NCBI GenBank assembly: GCA_039707655.1 | Contig: CM077668.1 | Span: forward strand, 400,733,630 to 400,797,629 | Direction of reading: 5' to 3' | From: Elymus sibiricus | Taxonomy: Eukaryota > Streptophyta > Magnoliopsida > Poales > Poaceae | Length of the DNA stretch: 64,000 nucleotides | Part shown: positions 1-11,179 of the stretch, piece after piece | Layout of the letters: each line of letters opens with the position of its first letter | How positions within the stretch are numbered: position 1 is the stretch's first letter | Notes under the pieces: model-generated | What the model was told of the DNA's origin: nothing | Seen by the model: only the letters and a program-made list of their open reading frames with translations | Databases searched by the model: none | Program-made: the position numbers and the translations under genes

Positions 1-1256
1 CATTTTAATATCCTCATCATTACTACGATAAAAACCGGGAGGAATCGCTTTTTCTAAAAATTCTCGTTTAGCTTTTAGCATGGCGGTTCTTTTCTTACTC
101 TCATCCATGGAGACATATAAAGCTATAATTGATTCACTAATATCAATTTTGGGTGGCATAATTTTAGTCTTAAGATTTTCCACATCATGAAAAGTTCTAT
201 CAATGGTCCTAGACATATCATCAAGTTTACTCAATTTTTCTTCTATCGTAGTGTTGAAAACTTTTTGAGCATTCATAAATTGTTTAATATTACTTTCAAG
301 ATCAGAGGGCATCCTATTATTATTATTGTAAGAATTACCATAAGGATTGCCATAATTATTAGAGGAATTTCCAGGAAACGGTCTAGCGTTGAAATTACCT
401 CAATAAGCATTATTATTGAAATTATTTAGCGAGACAAAATTCACATCTATGGGATCATTATTTTTCGCAATCAAAGTGGACAAAGGCACATCATTAGGAT
501 CAATAGGAGCATTTCTACTAGCAACCAATTTCATAAGCGCATCAACTTTATCACTCAAAGTATTAATTTCTTCAATAGAATTCACCTTTTTACTAGTAGG
601 AGTTCTTTCAGTATGCCATTAAGAATAATTTGCCATAATATTATCAAGCAATTTAGTAGCTTATCCCAAAGTAATTTCCATAAAGGTACCACCCGCGGCG
701 GAATCTAAAAGATTTCTAGAAACAAAATTCAATCCCGCATAAAAGTTTTGTATGATCACCATAAATTTAAACCATGAGTAGGGCAATTTCTTATCATTAA
801 TTTCATCCTCTCCCAAGATTGGGCAACATGTTCACGATCAATTTGCTTCAAATTCATAATTTGATTTCTAAGTGAAATAATTTTCGCGACAGGAAAATAA
901 TTAGTAATAAAAGCATCTTTACACCTATCCCAAGAATCGATACTATTTTGTGGTAAAGATGAAAACCAAATTTTTGGACGATCCCGCAACAAGAATGGGA
1001 ATAAATTTAATTTCACGGTATCATTATCCACATCTTTTTTCTTTTGCATGTCACACAATTCTACGAAAGTGTTAAGATGGGATGCGGCATCTTCATTAGG
1101 ACTACGGGAAAATTGATATTTCATGACAAGATTTAGCAAAGCAGCATTAATATCACAAGTCTCCGCACTAGCGGCGGGAGGAGCAATCGGTGTACTAATA
1201 AAATCATTATTATTAGTACTGGAAAAATCACACAATTTTGTATTTTCTTGAGACAT
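1..1256 (-). pseudogene. gag: Gag (N-terminal and middle part) of element A1, broken
   Basis: The reading begins at the ATG at 1256 (protein start MSQENTKLCDF). A longer in-frame opening from 1301 adds a hydrophobic stretch and is less likely. The middle carries a retrotransposon Gag domain: a W-rich block (IWFSSLPQNSIDSWDRCKDA), then a YFP and an ALxNLxQ-like segment. An asparagine-rich linker follows. Compared with the copy at 24460-26547, this one lacks one base near 757 and has stop codons near 397, 610 and 652, so it cannot make full-length Gag. The protease part lies outside the window. Gag would form the virus-like particle; here it is inert. Stop and indel positions come from by-eye alignment with the other copies. 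Confidence 0.8.
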
Positions 1257-1447
1257 CGTGACTACGCAAACAAGATAACAAGCAAGCAAACAAGCAAACA
1301 AGAAAAAGGCAAACGGAAAAGTTTTTTGTATTTTTGTAAAAACATTTTAGAAGTGGGGGAGATGAAAATGAGAGGCAAATGGCAAATAAAGTAAATGCAA
1401 GGAGATGAGAGTTTATGCAAAGGTACTTGATAGATGTTGATGATGTC

Positions 1448-1465
1448 TCCCCGGCAACGGCGCCA
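1448..1465 (-). other. Primer binding site (tRNA-Asp type), element A1
   Basis: Read on the minus strand this is TGGCGCCGTTGCCGGGGA, complementary to the 3' end of plant tRNA-Asp including the CCA tail. It lies about 11 bases inside the 5' LTR, the usual place for priming minus-strand DNA synthesis. Athila-lineage elements typically use tRNA-Asp. Confidence 0.88.
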
Positions 1466-1476
1466 GAAATTCTTCC

Positions 1477-3035
1477 TGCTACTTGTAGCTTGTGTTGGTA
1501 TTATCCCCGAAGAGGAAGGGATGATGCAGCACAGTAGAGATAAGTATTTCCCTCAGTTATGAAACCAAGGTTATCAAACCAGTAGGAGAATCACACAACA
1601 CCTCATTAGCAGTACCTGCACACAAACAACAAACCCTTGCACCCAACGCAAACGAGGGGTTGTCAATCCCTCGGGGGTAAATTGCAAGATTAAATTGTAT
1701 GTGATAGATTGAAACAAAAATACAAAACAAAATAAATGAAAGAAAATGGCAGCAATATTTTTAGGGTTTTAGTAATATGATTTAGATAGACCCGGGGGAC
1801 CATAGTTTTCATTAGAGGCTTCTCTCAAGAAAATAGCATACGGTGGGTTGACAAATTACTGTTGGGCAATTGATAGAAAAGCAAATAATCATGACGATAT
1901 CCAAGGCAATGATCATGTATATAGGCATCACGTCCAAGATTAGTAGACCGACTCCTGGCTGCATCTACTACTATTACTCCACACATCGACCGCTATCCAG
2001 CATGCATCTAGTGTATTAAGTCCAATAAAGAACGGAGTAATGCCTTAAGAACGATGACATGATGTAGACAAGATAAACTCATGTATGAATAAACCCCATT
2101 TTTTTACCCTTAATAGCAACGATACATACGTGTCATGTCCCTTTCTGTCACTGGGATTGAGCACCGCAAGATCGAATCCATTACAAAACACCTCTTCCCA
2201 TGGCAAGATAAATCAACTCAGTTGGCCAAACCAAATCAATAGATCGGAGAAGAAATACGAGGCTATAATAATCATGCATAAAAGAGTGCAGCAAAGACTC
2301 AAATATATTCATGGATAATCTGATCATAAACTCACAATTCATCGGATCCCAACAAACACAATGCAAAAAGTGATTACATCGGAAAGAACTCCAAGAACAT
2401 CGAGGAGAACATTGTATTGAAGATCAAAAAGAGAGAAGAAGCCATCTAGTTACTAACTATGGACCCGAAGGTCAGTGGTAAACTACTCACGCATCATCGG
2501 AAGGGCAACAAGGTTGATGTAGAGCCCCTCCGTGATCGATTCCCCCTCCGGCGGAGTACCGAAAAAGGCCTCCAGATGGGATCTCTCTGGAACAGAAACT
2601 TGCGGCGGCGGAAAAAGTATTTCGTGGACTCCCCTGAGGGTTTCTGATTTTTTCTGAATTTATAGTGCTGGAATTAGGTCAAACGGAGCTCTGTGGGCCC
2701 CACGAGGCACCAGGGCGCGCTTGCCCCCCCCCAGACGCGCCCTGGTGGCTCTTGGGCCCCACCAGGGTCTTCTGGCCTCCTCCCGAAGCTTCTAGTGTTT
2801 ATCTTGCCCAATAAAAAATCTCCAAAAAGTTTCGTGGCATTTGAACTTCGTTTGGTATTGATTTTCTGTAAAACAAAAACAGGGCAGAAAATAGCAACTG
2901 GCACTGGGCACTAAGTTAATAGGTTAGTCTCCAAAAATGATATATAATTGCTGTAAATGAATATAAAAACATCCAAGATTGATAATATAACAACATGGAA
3001 CAATCAAAAAATTTAGATACGTTGGAGACGTATCA
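1477..3035 (-). repeat. 5' LTR of element A1
   Basis: About 1.56 kb, with TG...CA ends on the minus strand. It matches the LTRs at 7043-8607, 26768-28328, 32334-33900 and others. A TATA-like box (CTATAAATTC on the minus strand, about 2655-2665) lies in the upstream third and fits an LTR promoter. Open frames inside it, such as those near 2085 and 2459, are present in every LTR and have no coding character. Confidence 0.88.
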
Positions 3036-3040
3036 AGAAC

Positions 3041-5492
3041 AAACATGCAAGTGTTGGTGCTGCAGGCAGTGACATAATTCTGAAGAACATGGTGATTAAA
3101 AATGAATTGCTTACACAAGGCAATACATTTATATTCAAATAAAACTACTAAAAAAGTAAAACTAGGAAATAACACTTACGCAAGTATTCTGAGACGACTG
3201 GCCATTCCCATTAGATGAGTAAACTGGGTTGAAAATTAAAAATATTCATGCAAGATGATTAGCTTGACAAAGGAAAAAAGCAATCAAGAATTATGGAAAA
3301 TCAACAGAACAGAAGAAAAAGTGTGCCAAATTGCGCAGATTGTTCAGAAAATTGTCTACGTCAAACTGAGGATCTCCACCACCAACCTGGGTAAACATGA
3401 ACAAATTAAAACTTGAAAACAGGAGAATAATATACTAGAAAATAAGAGTTTTAAGTCACAGAATGGTACATTTAGCAACTGAGTACGCCCATCTTGGAAT
3501 TCACTTTCAGAAACAAATGATCCATCTAAATCATCATCGTCATACAGATCTTCGCTATCGTCCAAATCATTAATATCACTCGCCATTATCTGGAAAAAAA
3601 AATTGACACCAAGATGTTCAAAATAATCTCTGAACCTGAAAGAAGTATCAAATGAACTAATCTAAATGTAAATATTGGCATCATCAATAGAAATGGCCAA
3701 AAAAATAAAAAAGAGCTTGAACTTGAACTGTCTCATGAAAGAAATTGTTTCAAATACACGAATTGCAACAATTATGAAACAAAGGCACCATTTACATATA
3801 TTTTCATGGAGACAACTTGACAAAAGGAACAAACATTCGCGTCAGGAACACATACAAACAAAATCGAAAATCAAACACACATGAGACAGCAAGTTAATTC
3901 TATATGGAGTTGTAGACAAGGCCACTGGATAAGCCTATAAAGACCTGTAGACAAGGCAAGTGCAGCAATCAAAACATAAAAAACTTTGTTCTAATGTGTA
4001 CAAGCACGTAAATTATGCATCCAGATCACAAATTACTCATATAGGGTCTAACTGCGTCTGAAGACAAACCATTCTGAAGAATGAATCCCTAAAATCATCA
4101 AGTTTCTAGCCAACACGAGTACAAACCCGATCACATCACATCTAAATTCCTAGGGTTTGCAAAACATGAACAAGAAATTCATCACTGGAACACGGGAGAA
4201 GAACGAGACAAAACGAATCTACTGGTAAACAACCAACAAATCAATTGTTCTAGCGGTAGATAGTACCTTGAAGGTGCAGAATTCATCAATACGAGTGTAG
4301 AATTTCAAAACAGATCTCTTCAATTCCTAGGGATTCGAAAACATGCATGAAACGAAATAATCATAGGAAAAGCAGTGGAATCAAACAAAACTTACCAGGA
4401 GAACTGGCAGACTGGGCGGCGGGGAGGAGGAACCTCAGAAGAACATGGATCTGGCTGCGTGTACTCCACGGAACAACAAGTTCTAATAAAAAATGCATCA
4501 ACAAGTGTTAGGTGCTGATACAAACTTAATGGATTTAAAACTGCAACAGTATCAAAATGAGGTAATGTATACAAAATAAAACTATCAAAAATGTCTGCAC
4601 CTCGAACTTGAACTATACTATAAAAGAAATTGCACGAAAACATGAACTGCAACAAATTATGAAAACATGAATAACCTGAAAATGACTTAGTTGAAGGAAT
4701 CAACCCTCCGAAATCACTGGATGACTGCATGAAAACTACAATGAAGAGCATGAAAATGCAATACACATAATGTATTTAGGTGAACACAGTTTATCTCTAA
4801 TACTGGCTGAACACAAATGTTTCTACTCCAATCCACAATCAGCTAACTCATTTAAACTGCATGCACAACAAAAAATATAGGTCACAACACTGCATTTACC
4901 TAGCTATCATCCTTCGTTAAACAGAAGCCAACTACTTCAAATAAACCCTAAAAATCAGTGGTTCATAGCATAAAAAAATAGCTCAATCACAAATGGCTAA
5001 ATCACAGATAAAAACAACATTCAGGTGACGATTTTCATGCATCTAGGGTGTAATATCGCCTGAACAAAAGGCAGCTGTGGGGATGAACCCTGAAATCACT
5101 AGCTCATGGTTACAGAAGTACCTAAAGCGATGTCAATTCATGAGTACATGAGACTAATTTGCAATGGATCACAACAATTCCTAGGGTTTCGGAAAAACAC
5201 AGGCGAGCAATTCATCTCGGGAAGAAAATCAGCAGCAAAACGAACCTGGGAATGCCGCACAACAAGTGTCGTTGTATCTGGATCTGACCAGATCGTGAAT
5301 TGCGAGACGGGGACTCCCAAAGACGGTGGTATTGACGGGGAAGATGAGGAAGCTCTGGGGGTAGAGGAGCAAGCGCTCGGGTGTAGAGGGGGAAGCGCTC
5401 GGGGAAAAGGAGGAAGTGCCCGGAATCACAGACAAGGAAGAAAGGGCAAGGGATTTTGAAATTGCTGTGACGTCATCATACAGATAAGGCAC
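3041..5492 (-). pseudogene. Unrecognised multi-exon host gene fragment, cut at its 3' side by element A1
   Basis: I do not recognise the product. Exon-like pieces on the minus strand have good splice borders. A leader-like exon (about 5246-5490) ends at CCCAG|GTTCG. A second exon (4396-4482) has acceptor TTATTAG and donor CTCCTG|GTAAGT. A third starts at acceptor TTTTTCCAG (3589) with ATG at 3586 and encodes an acidic start (MASDINDLDDSEDLYDDDDL). Further pieces begin near 3390 (after TTTACCCAG, encoding VGGGDPQFDVDNF) and near 3220 (after CAACCCAG, donor TTGC|GTAAGTG at about 3178). Element A1's LTR abuts the last piece, so the gene is probably truncated. Exon joins are uncertain, and there may be a missing exon. 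The same fragment recurs at 28334-30783. Confidence 0.4.
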
Positions 5493-6273
5493 GACTGGTT
5501 CAACAAAAAAAAGAATGCACCAGACTTAATAAGATAATAAAAGTACGAATCTCAAAGCAGGGCAATGAAAGGGCCACATTTCAAAAGGAAAGAATAGAGG
5601 GACGGGTGTAGAGGGGAATTTAAAATAACGCTTGGATATAGATGCAGCATAAACACATGCGTCTTTGAAAAAAAAAATCTATATGAAATATTTTCCCATT
5701 TCCAGATTGCAAAATTTAAAAATAATAATAAAACTTTAATAATAAAATACAAATAGAAGAACTTGAGCAGCCAAAATGATCAATCAACAACAACAGTTAA
5801 CCAATCAAAACAGAAAAAATATAGAAAAGAACTCTTATACTATAAAAATTAATATATCAAAAAACATTGTAGGGTGGCATTGAATCAACATTTGAATTGA
5901 TCTATAACAAAAGATCAATCAAAAATAAAGTTGACCACCCAAAAATAACAAAGATAAAAGAATTTATAAAACGACAAAAAAGAAAGAACAAAATGCATGC
6001 ATAATAATTGCAAGTAAAACTAAGAACAAAAACTCAGGATTGAAGTCAACATCTGGAATAAAACTCAAGACATTAAACATAGATCATACCATAACATAAG
6101 ATAGCAAGTTCCGGACATTACTAAACAGGAATTTGACATAATTACATATAACTAACATAGAAAGTTCTCATAATATCAAGCAAAAACTCCCAACACTGGC
6201 ACTTGCATAAAGATCCCCAAACTGCTATCACTCGCAAAATCGGTTTTACATAAGTTGCACTGGCGCTTGCATC
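5493..6273. other. AT-rich intergenic spacer
   Basis: Between the leader of the unidentified minus-strand gene and the stop codon of the B3 gene. It is AT-rich with simple AAT runs near 5715-5745. I see no coding signal or RNA gene. It probably holds the B3 gene's 3' UTR and the promoter of the neighbouring gene fragment. Confidence 0.5.
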
Positions 6274-7042
6274 CTACATAAGTTGCTGGAAGACTATTGA
6301 AACTGAACGGTCATTATGCTCCTTGAAAGTTATGAAGACGACATTGTCCTTCAAAAGAGAAGCTGCTGAAATAAACTCATTGAAAGAAGTCTTCTCAAGG
6401 ATCATCCTCCCGCCTTGCTTACACAGAGTGTATGATGATGGCGTGATGACATGCAGACCCTCTTTCGGAGCTTCAAGCATGACTTTGGCACTCATTGGCA
6501 CATCAAGAAAGGGCTTCAAGGTAGAAACAACAGACTTGGGGATTTTCTAGAAAAAAGTTAAAAAGAAGGAAAAAGAATTAGATATACTCTTAATTATACT
6601 AGACTTGCATGAAACTTGCACACAAATGAATTACTGCAAAAAATTAAAGACATTACTGCTATATTTAGATAATATACAGAGACATGGTTCATACAGAATA
6701 CAAATGCACATAGGTATTAAAAAAATAAGATATGATAATATGACCTATGAAAAATTCAGTACAATTTGAAGATAAATGAATCAAGTTAATTCACCGAAAA
6801 ACACCTAAAACTAAAACATGATTGTATTGTGTTTATAGCTCTAATTTATACAGATAAAAGTTTACTTGCCTACAAGTTTGATAATTTATGACAAGGAAAA
6901 CACCGATCAAGTAAACTATGAGACAAAACTGATTAAAACGCATGAAAATGTCAGATAATAACAAAATTAAAGATTTATAGCTTACTAACCATGATATACT
7001 TGGTTGTGTTGGTAGTAGTCATGACATAAACATACGGGCGGC

Positions 7043-8607
7043 TGCTACTTGTAGCTTGTGTTGGTATTATCCCCAAAGAGGAAGGGATGATGCAGCACAG
7101 CAGAGGTAAGTATTTCCCTCAGTTATGAAACCAAGGTTATCAACCCAGTAGGAGAACCACTCAATACCTCGTTAGCTGTACCTGCACACAAACAACAAAT
7201 CTTTGCACCCAACGCAAACGAGGGGTTGTCAATCCCTCGGCGGTCAATTGCAAGATTAAATTGTATGTGATAGATAGATAGATTGAAACAAAAATACAAA
7301 ATAAAATAAATAAAAGAAAAGTGCAGCAATATTTTTAGGGTTTTAGTAATTTGATTTAGATAGACCCGGGGGCCATAGTTTTCACTAGAGGCTTCTCTCA
7401 AGAAAATAGCATACGGTGGTAGACAAATTACTGTTGGGCAACTAATAGAAAAGCAAATAATCATGACGATATCCAAGGCAATGATCATGTATATAGGCAT
7501 CACGTCCGAGACAAGTAGACCGACTCCTGCCTGCATCTACTACTATTACTCCACACATCGACCGCTATCCAGCATGCATCTAGTGTATTAAGTCCATAAA
7601 GAACGGAGTAACGCCTTAAGAACGATGACATGATGTAGACAAGATAAACTCACGTATGAATAAACCCCATCATTTTACCCTTAATAGCAACGATACATAC
7701 GTGTCATGTCCCTTTCTGTCACTGGGATTGAGCACCGCAAGATCGAACCCATTACAAAGCACCTCTTCCCATGGCAAGATAAATCAATCTAGTTGGCCAA
7801 ACCAAATTAATAGATCGGAGAAGAAATATGAGGCTATAATAATCATGCATAAAAGAGATCAGAGAAGACTCAAATAATATTCATGGATAATCTGATCATA
7901 AACTCACAATTCATCGGATCCCAACAAACACACCGCAAAAAGTGATTACATCGGATAGAACTCCAAGAACATCGAGGAGAACATTGTATTGAAGATCAAA
8001 AAGAAAGAAGAAGCCATCTAGCTACTAACTATGGACCCGAAGGTCTGTGGTAAACTACTCACGCATCATCGGAAGGGCAGCAAGGTTGATGTAGAGCCCC
8101 TCCGTGATCGATTCCCCCTCCGGCGGAGCACCGGAGAAGGCCTCCAGATGGGATCTCTAGAGAACAAAAACTTGCGGCGGCGGAAAAAGTATTTTGTGGA
8201 CTCCCCCAAGGGTTTCTCATTTTTTGGGAATTTATAGTGGAGGAATTAGGTCAAACGAAGCTCTGTGGGCCCCATGAGGTACCAGGACGCGCCTGCCCCC
8301 CCCCAGGCATGCCCTGGTGACTCGTGGGCACCCCCTGGGGCTTCTGGCCTCCTCTCGAAGCTTCTAGTGTTTATCTTGTCTAGAAAAAAATCTCCAAAAA
8401 GTTTCGTGGCATTTGGACTTCATTTGGTATTGATTTTCTGTAAAACAAAAACAGGGCAGAAAACAGCAACTGGCACTGGGCACTAAGTTAATAGGTTAGT
8501 CTCCAAAAATGATATATAATTAATGTAAATGCATATAAAATCATCCAAGATTGATAATATAACAGCATGGAACAATCAAAAATTATAGATACGTTGGAGA
8601 CGTATCA
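7043..8607 (-). repeat. 3' LTR of element A2
   Basis: 1565 bases with TG...CA ends on the minus strand. It has a TATA-like box at 8226-8237 (minus strand CTATAAATTCCC) and a GATA microsatellite near 7270. Immediately inside it, the minus-strand sequence AGCTTGGGGATGC (8608 onward) is the likely polypurine tract that primes plus-strand DNA. Confidence 0.88.
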
Positions 8608-11179
8608 GCATCCCCAAGCTTAATTCCTGCTCGTCCTCGAGTAGGTAAATGATAAAAACAGAATTTTTGATGTGGAATGCTGCCTATCATATTCATCATA
8701 TATTCTTTTCTTTTATAGCATGGACATTGGACTTGAATGATTCAAAGCAATAGTCTATAATTTGACATGAAGATATAAATACTCAAGCATGCTATAAAGC
8801 AACCACGTCTTTCAAAATATCAACGCTAAAGAAAGTTATCCCTAGCCCATTATGCTCAATCATTGATCCATTCATGAAACACACTCAAATATTAGCTACA
8901 TCCAGTGCACAAGTATGGCAATAGTGCTCTCTAGTTGGTGCTTTTGTAAAAGAAGATGGAGACTCAAATAAAAATAAAAATTGCATAAAAGTAAATTGAT
9001 AGGCCCTTCGCAGAGGGGAGCAGAGATTTGTCAAATGTGACAGAGCTCAAACTTGAAATTAAAGAGATAAAATATTTTGAGAGGCATGCTTTTCCTGTCA
9101 ATGAAAACGACCGAGAATTCCCAATATTTTCCATGCTATACACATCATAGGCGGTTCCCAAACATAAAGTAAAGTTTATTTCCTTTCCACCATTTCTTTC
9201 ACAATCCATGGCTAGCCGTATCCACGGGTACCCTCCAAACCATCACTTTCCAAGGAATTTTGTTGTTATTAATTTTCGATTTCATTGTGGGACTGGGCAT
9301 CCCTATTACCAGCCACTCTCTCGTGCAATGACAAGTGAACAAACACTCATCATGAGAATAACACACCTAGCATGGAAAATAATGGCCACCCCCAGCCGCT
9401 TCATGAGTGGTACGGGCACACAAAACGGAAAAATTATTTTGAAAATTAGATTTGGCACACGCAAATTTACTTGGAACGGCATTGAAATACCGCATATAGG
9501 TAGATATAGTGGACTCATTTGGCACAACTTGGGTTTAAGGAGTTTGGATGCACAAGCAGTATTTTCGCTTAGTACAAATGAAGTCTCGCAAATAGATTGA
9601 GAAGCAACCAACCAAAAAACGAAAACGGTCATAAACATGCATTGAACATAACTAACATCGAATAGTGCACCATAAGTAGGATATAATTTCATTGCATAAC
9701 TATTGACTTAACGTGCATGCATAGGGAATCACAAACCTTAACACTAATATTCTTACTAAATCACAATTACTCACTAACATGACTCACATATTATCATCCC
9801 CATATCGCAAAACTATTGCAAGGAATCACACTTATCATATCCAATGATCTATATGAAAGTTTTTATTATATCCCTCTTGAATATCCATCACTTTGGGACC
9901 AAATTCATATCTTGTGCAAATTACCATTACTATTATCAAATCTCAAAAAGATTTAAGTGAAGCATGAGAGTGCAAATATTTCTTCAAAATTTTAATCTTA
10001 TCAATTATCAAAATAATATATGTGAAGCATGAGAATTCATTTCTTCAAAATTTCAATCTTATCAACTCTCAAAATAATATAAGTGAAGCATGAGAGTTTA
10101 TTTCTTCAAAATTTTAGTCAACTCTCAAAATAATATAAGTGAAGCATGAGAGTTTATTTCTTCAAAATATAGCCACCACCGTGCTCAAAAAGATTTAAGT
10201 GAAGCACTAGAGCAACTGCCTAGCTCAAAAAATTTAAGTGAAGCACATAGAGTATTCTAACAAATTATGATGAACGTGTGGCTCTCTCAAAATAGGTGTG
10301 TTCAGCAAAAGTTGATTGTGACAAACTAAAAAGCAAACAAAGCAAAGACTCATATAATACAAGACGCTCCAAGTAAAACTCATATCATGTGACGAATAAA
10401 AATATAGCTCTAAGTAAAATTACCGATGGTTGGTAGAAGAAAGAGGGGATGCCTTACGGGGCATCCCCAAGCTTAGACGCTTGAGTCTTCCTTGAATATT
10501 ACATTGGGGTGCCTCGGGCATCCCCAAGCTTAGGCTCTTACTACTCCTTATTCCTTCATCCATCGTGATCTCACCCAAAACTTGAAAACTTCAATCACAC
10601 AAAACTCAACAAAACCTTCGTGAGATCCGTTAGTATAACGAAATAAATCACTACATTAAGTACTGTTGAAAACCCATTCATATTTTATTTTTGCATTATA
10701 CCTACTGTACTCTAACTTCACCATGGCTTATACCCCCCGATACAATCCATAGATTCATCAAAACAAGCAAGTAGTGCATCAAAAACAGAATCTGTCAAAA
10801 ACAGAACAGTCTGTAGCAATCTATTTAAAAGCCATACTTCTGCAACTCCAAAAATTCTGAAAAATCAGAAAAACGTGGGAAATTCATATACCAATACTGT
10901 GTAAAAATTTCAGATTTTTTTGATGCTCCAGTACAGAAAAAAAATTCGGGAACTGGACGCAAAACTTTCTGTTTTCCAAACAGCATCAATTATACTATCT
11001 TCCAAATCATCCTAAAGGCTTTACTTGGCACAAACACTAATTAAAAACACAAAAATACAATCATACCAGTAGCATAATTGTGAAAACACACAATAACAGA
11101 AAAAATTTATTTTATTCATTGGGTTGCCTCCCAAGAAGCGCTATTGTTTTATGCCCCTAGCTAGGCATAATGCATAGTT
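8608..11179 (-). other. Non-coding 3' internal region of element A2
   Basis: About 2.6 kb between the protease stop and the 3' LTR, where pol would sit in an autonomous element. I find no pol domains. It contains degenerate direct repeats of about 55 bases built on AAGTGAAGCATGAGAG (about 9930-10260). It also has three copies of a polypurine-tract-like motif (plus strand gcatccccaagctta at about 8608, 10461 and 10519). An antisense open frame of about 130 codons occurs at 9208-9600 and is treated as probably fortuitous. Confidence 0.7.

Larger units (their letters stand above)
1..3035 (-). mobile_element. Gypsy-like LTR retrotransposon A1 (gag-protease type), 3' part outside window
   Basis: Minus-strand element. 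Visible parts, in element order: the 5' LTR (1477-3035, starting TGATACGTCTCCAACG when read on the minus strand), an 18-base primer binding site matching the 3' end of plant tRNA-Asp (1448-1465), then gag coding sequence running off the left edge. The five bases right of the LTR (3036-3040, agaac) are one half of the expected target duplication. LTR start, tRNA-Asp primer site and gag resemble Triticeae Athila-group elements such as Sabrina or Fatima; the family name is from memory and unverified. Confidence 0.85.

Noticed and set aside
2085..2647. Open frames inside the LTRs (MNKPHFFTLNSNDTYVS..., MDPKVSGKLLTHHRKG... and their copies)
   Set aside because: They occur at the same place in every LTR, overlap promoter sequence, lack domains and differ by frame-breaking changes among copies.
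3036..7042. One continuous gene joining the unidentified fragment to the B3 gene
   Set aside because: The B3 reading ends at a TAG at 6274 and a leader-like exon with its own donor lies near 5250-5490, so they are separate transcripts.
9306..9692. An envelope-like gene in the sense orientation of element A2
   Set aside because: The frame is short, lacks a convincing signal or transmembrane arrangement, and is truncated in the other copies.
9930..10260. A CRISPR-like array from regularly spaced aagtgaagcatgagag motifs
   Set aside because: Spacers are not unique, the repeats are degenerate, there are no cas genes, and the setting is a plant retrotransposon.
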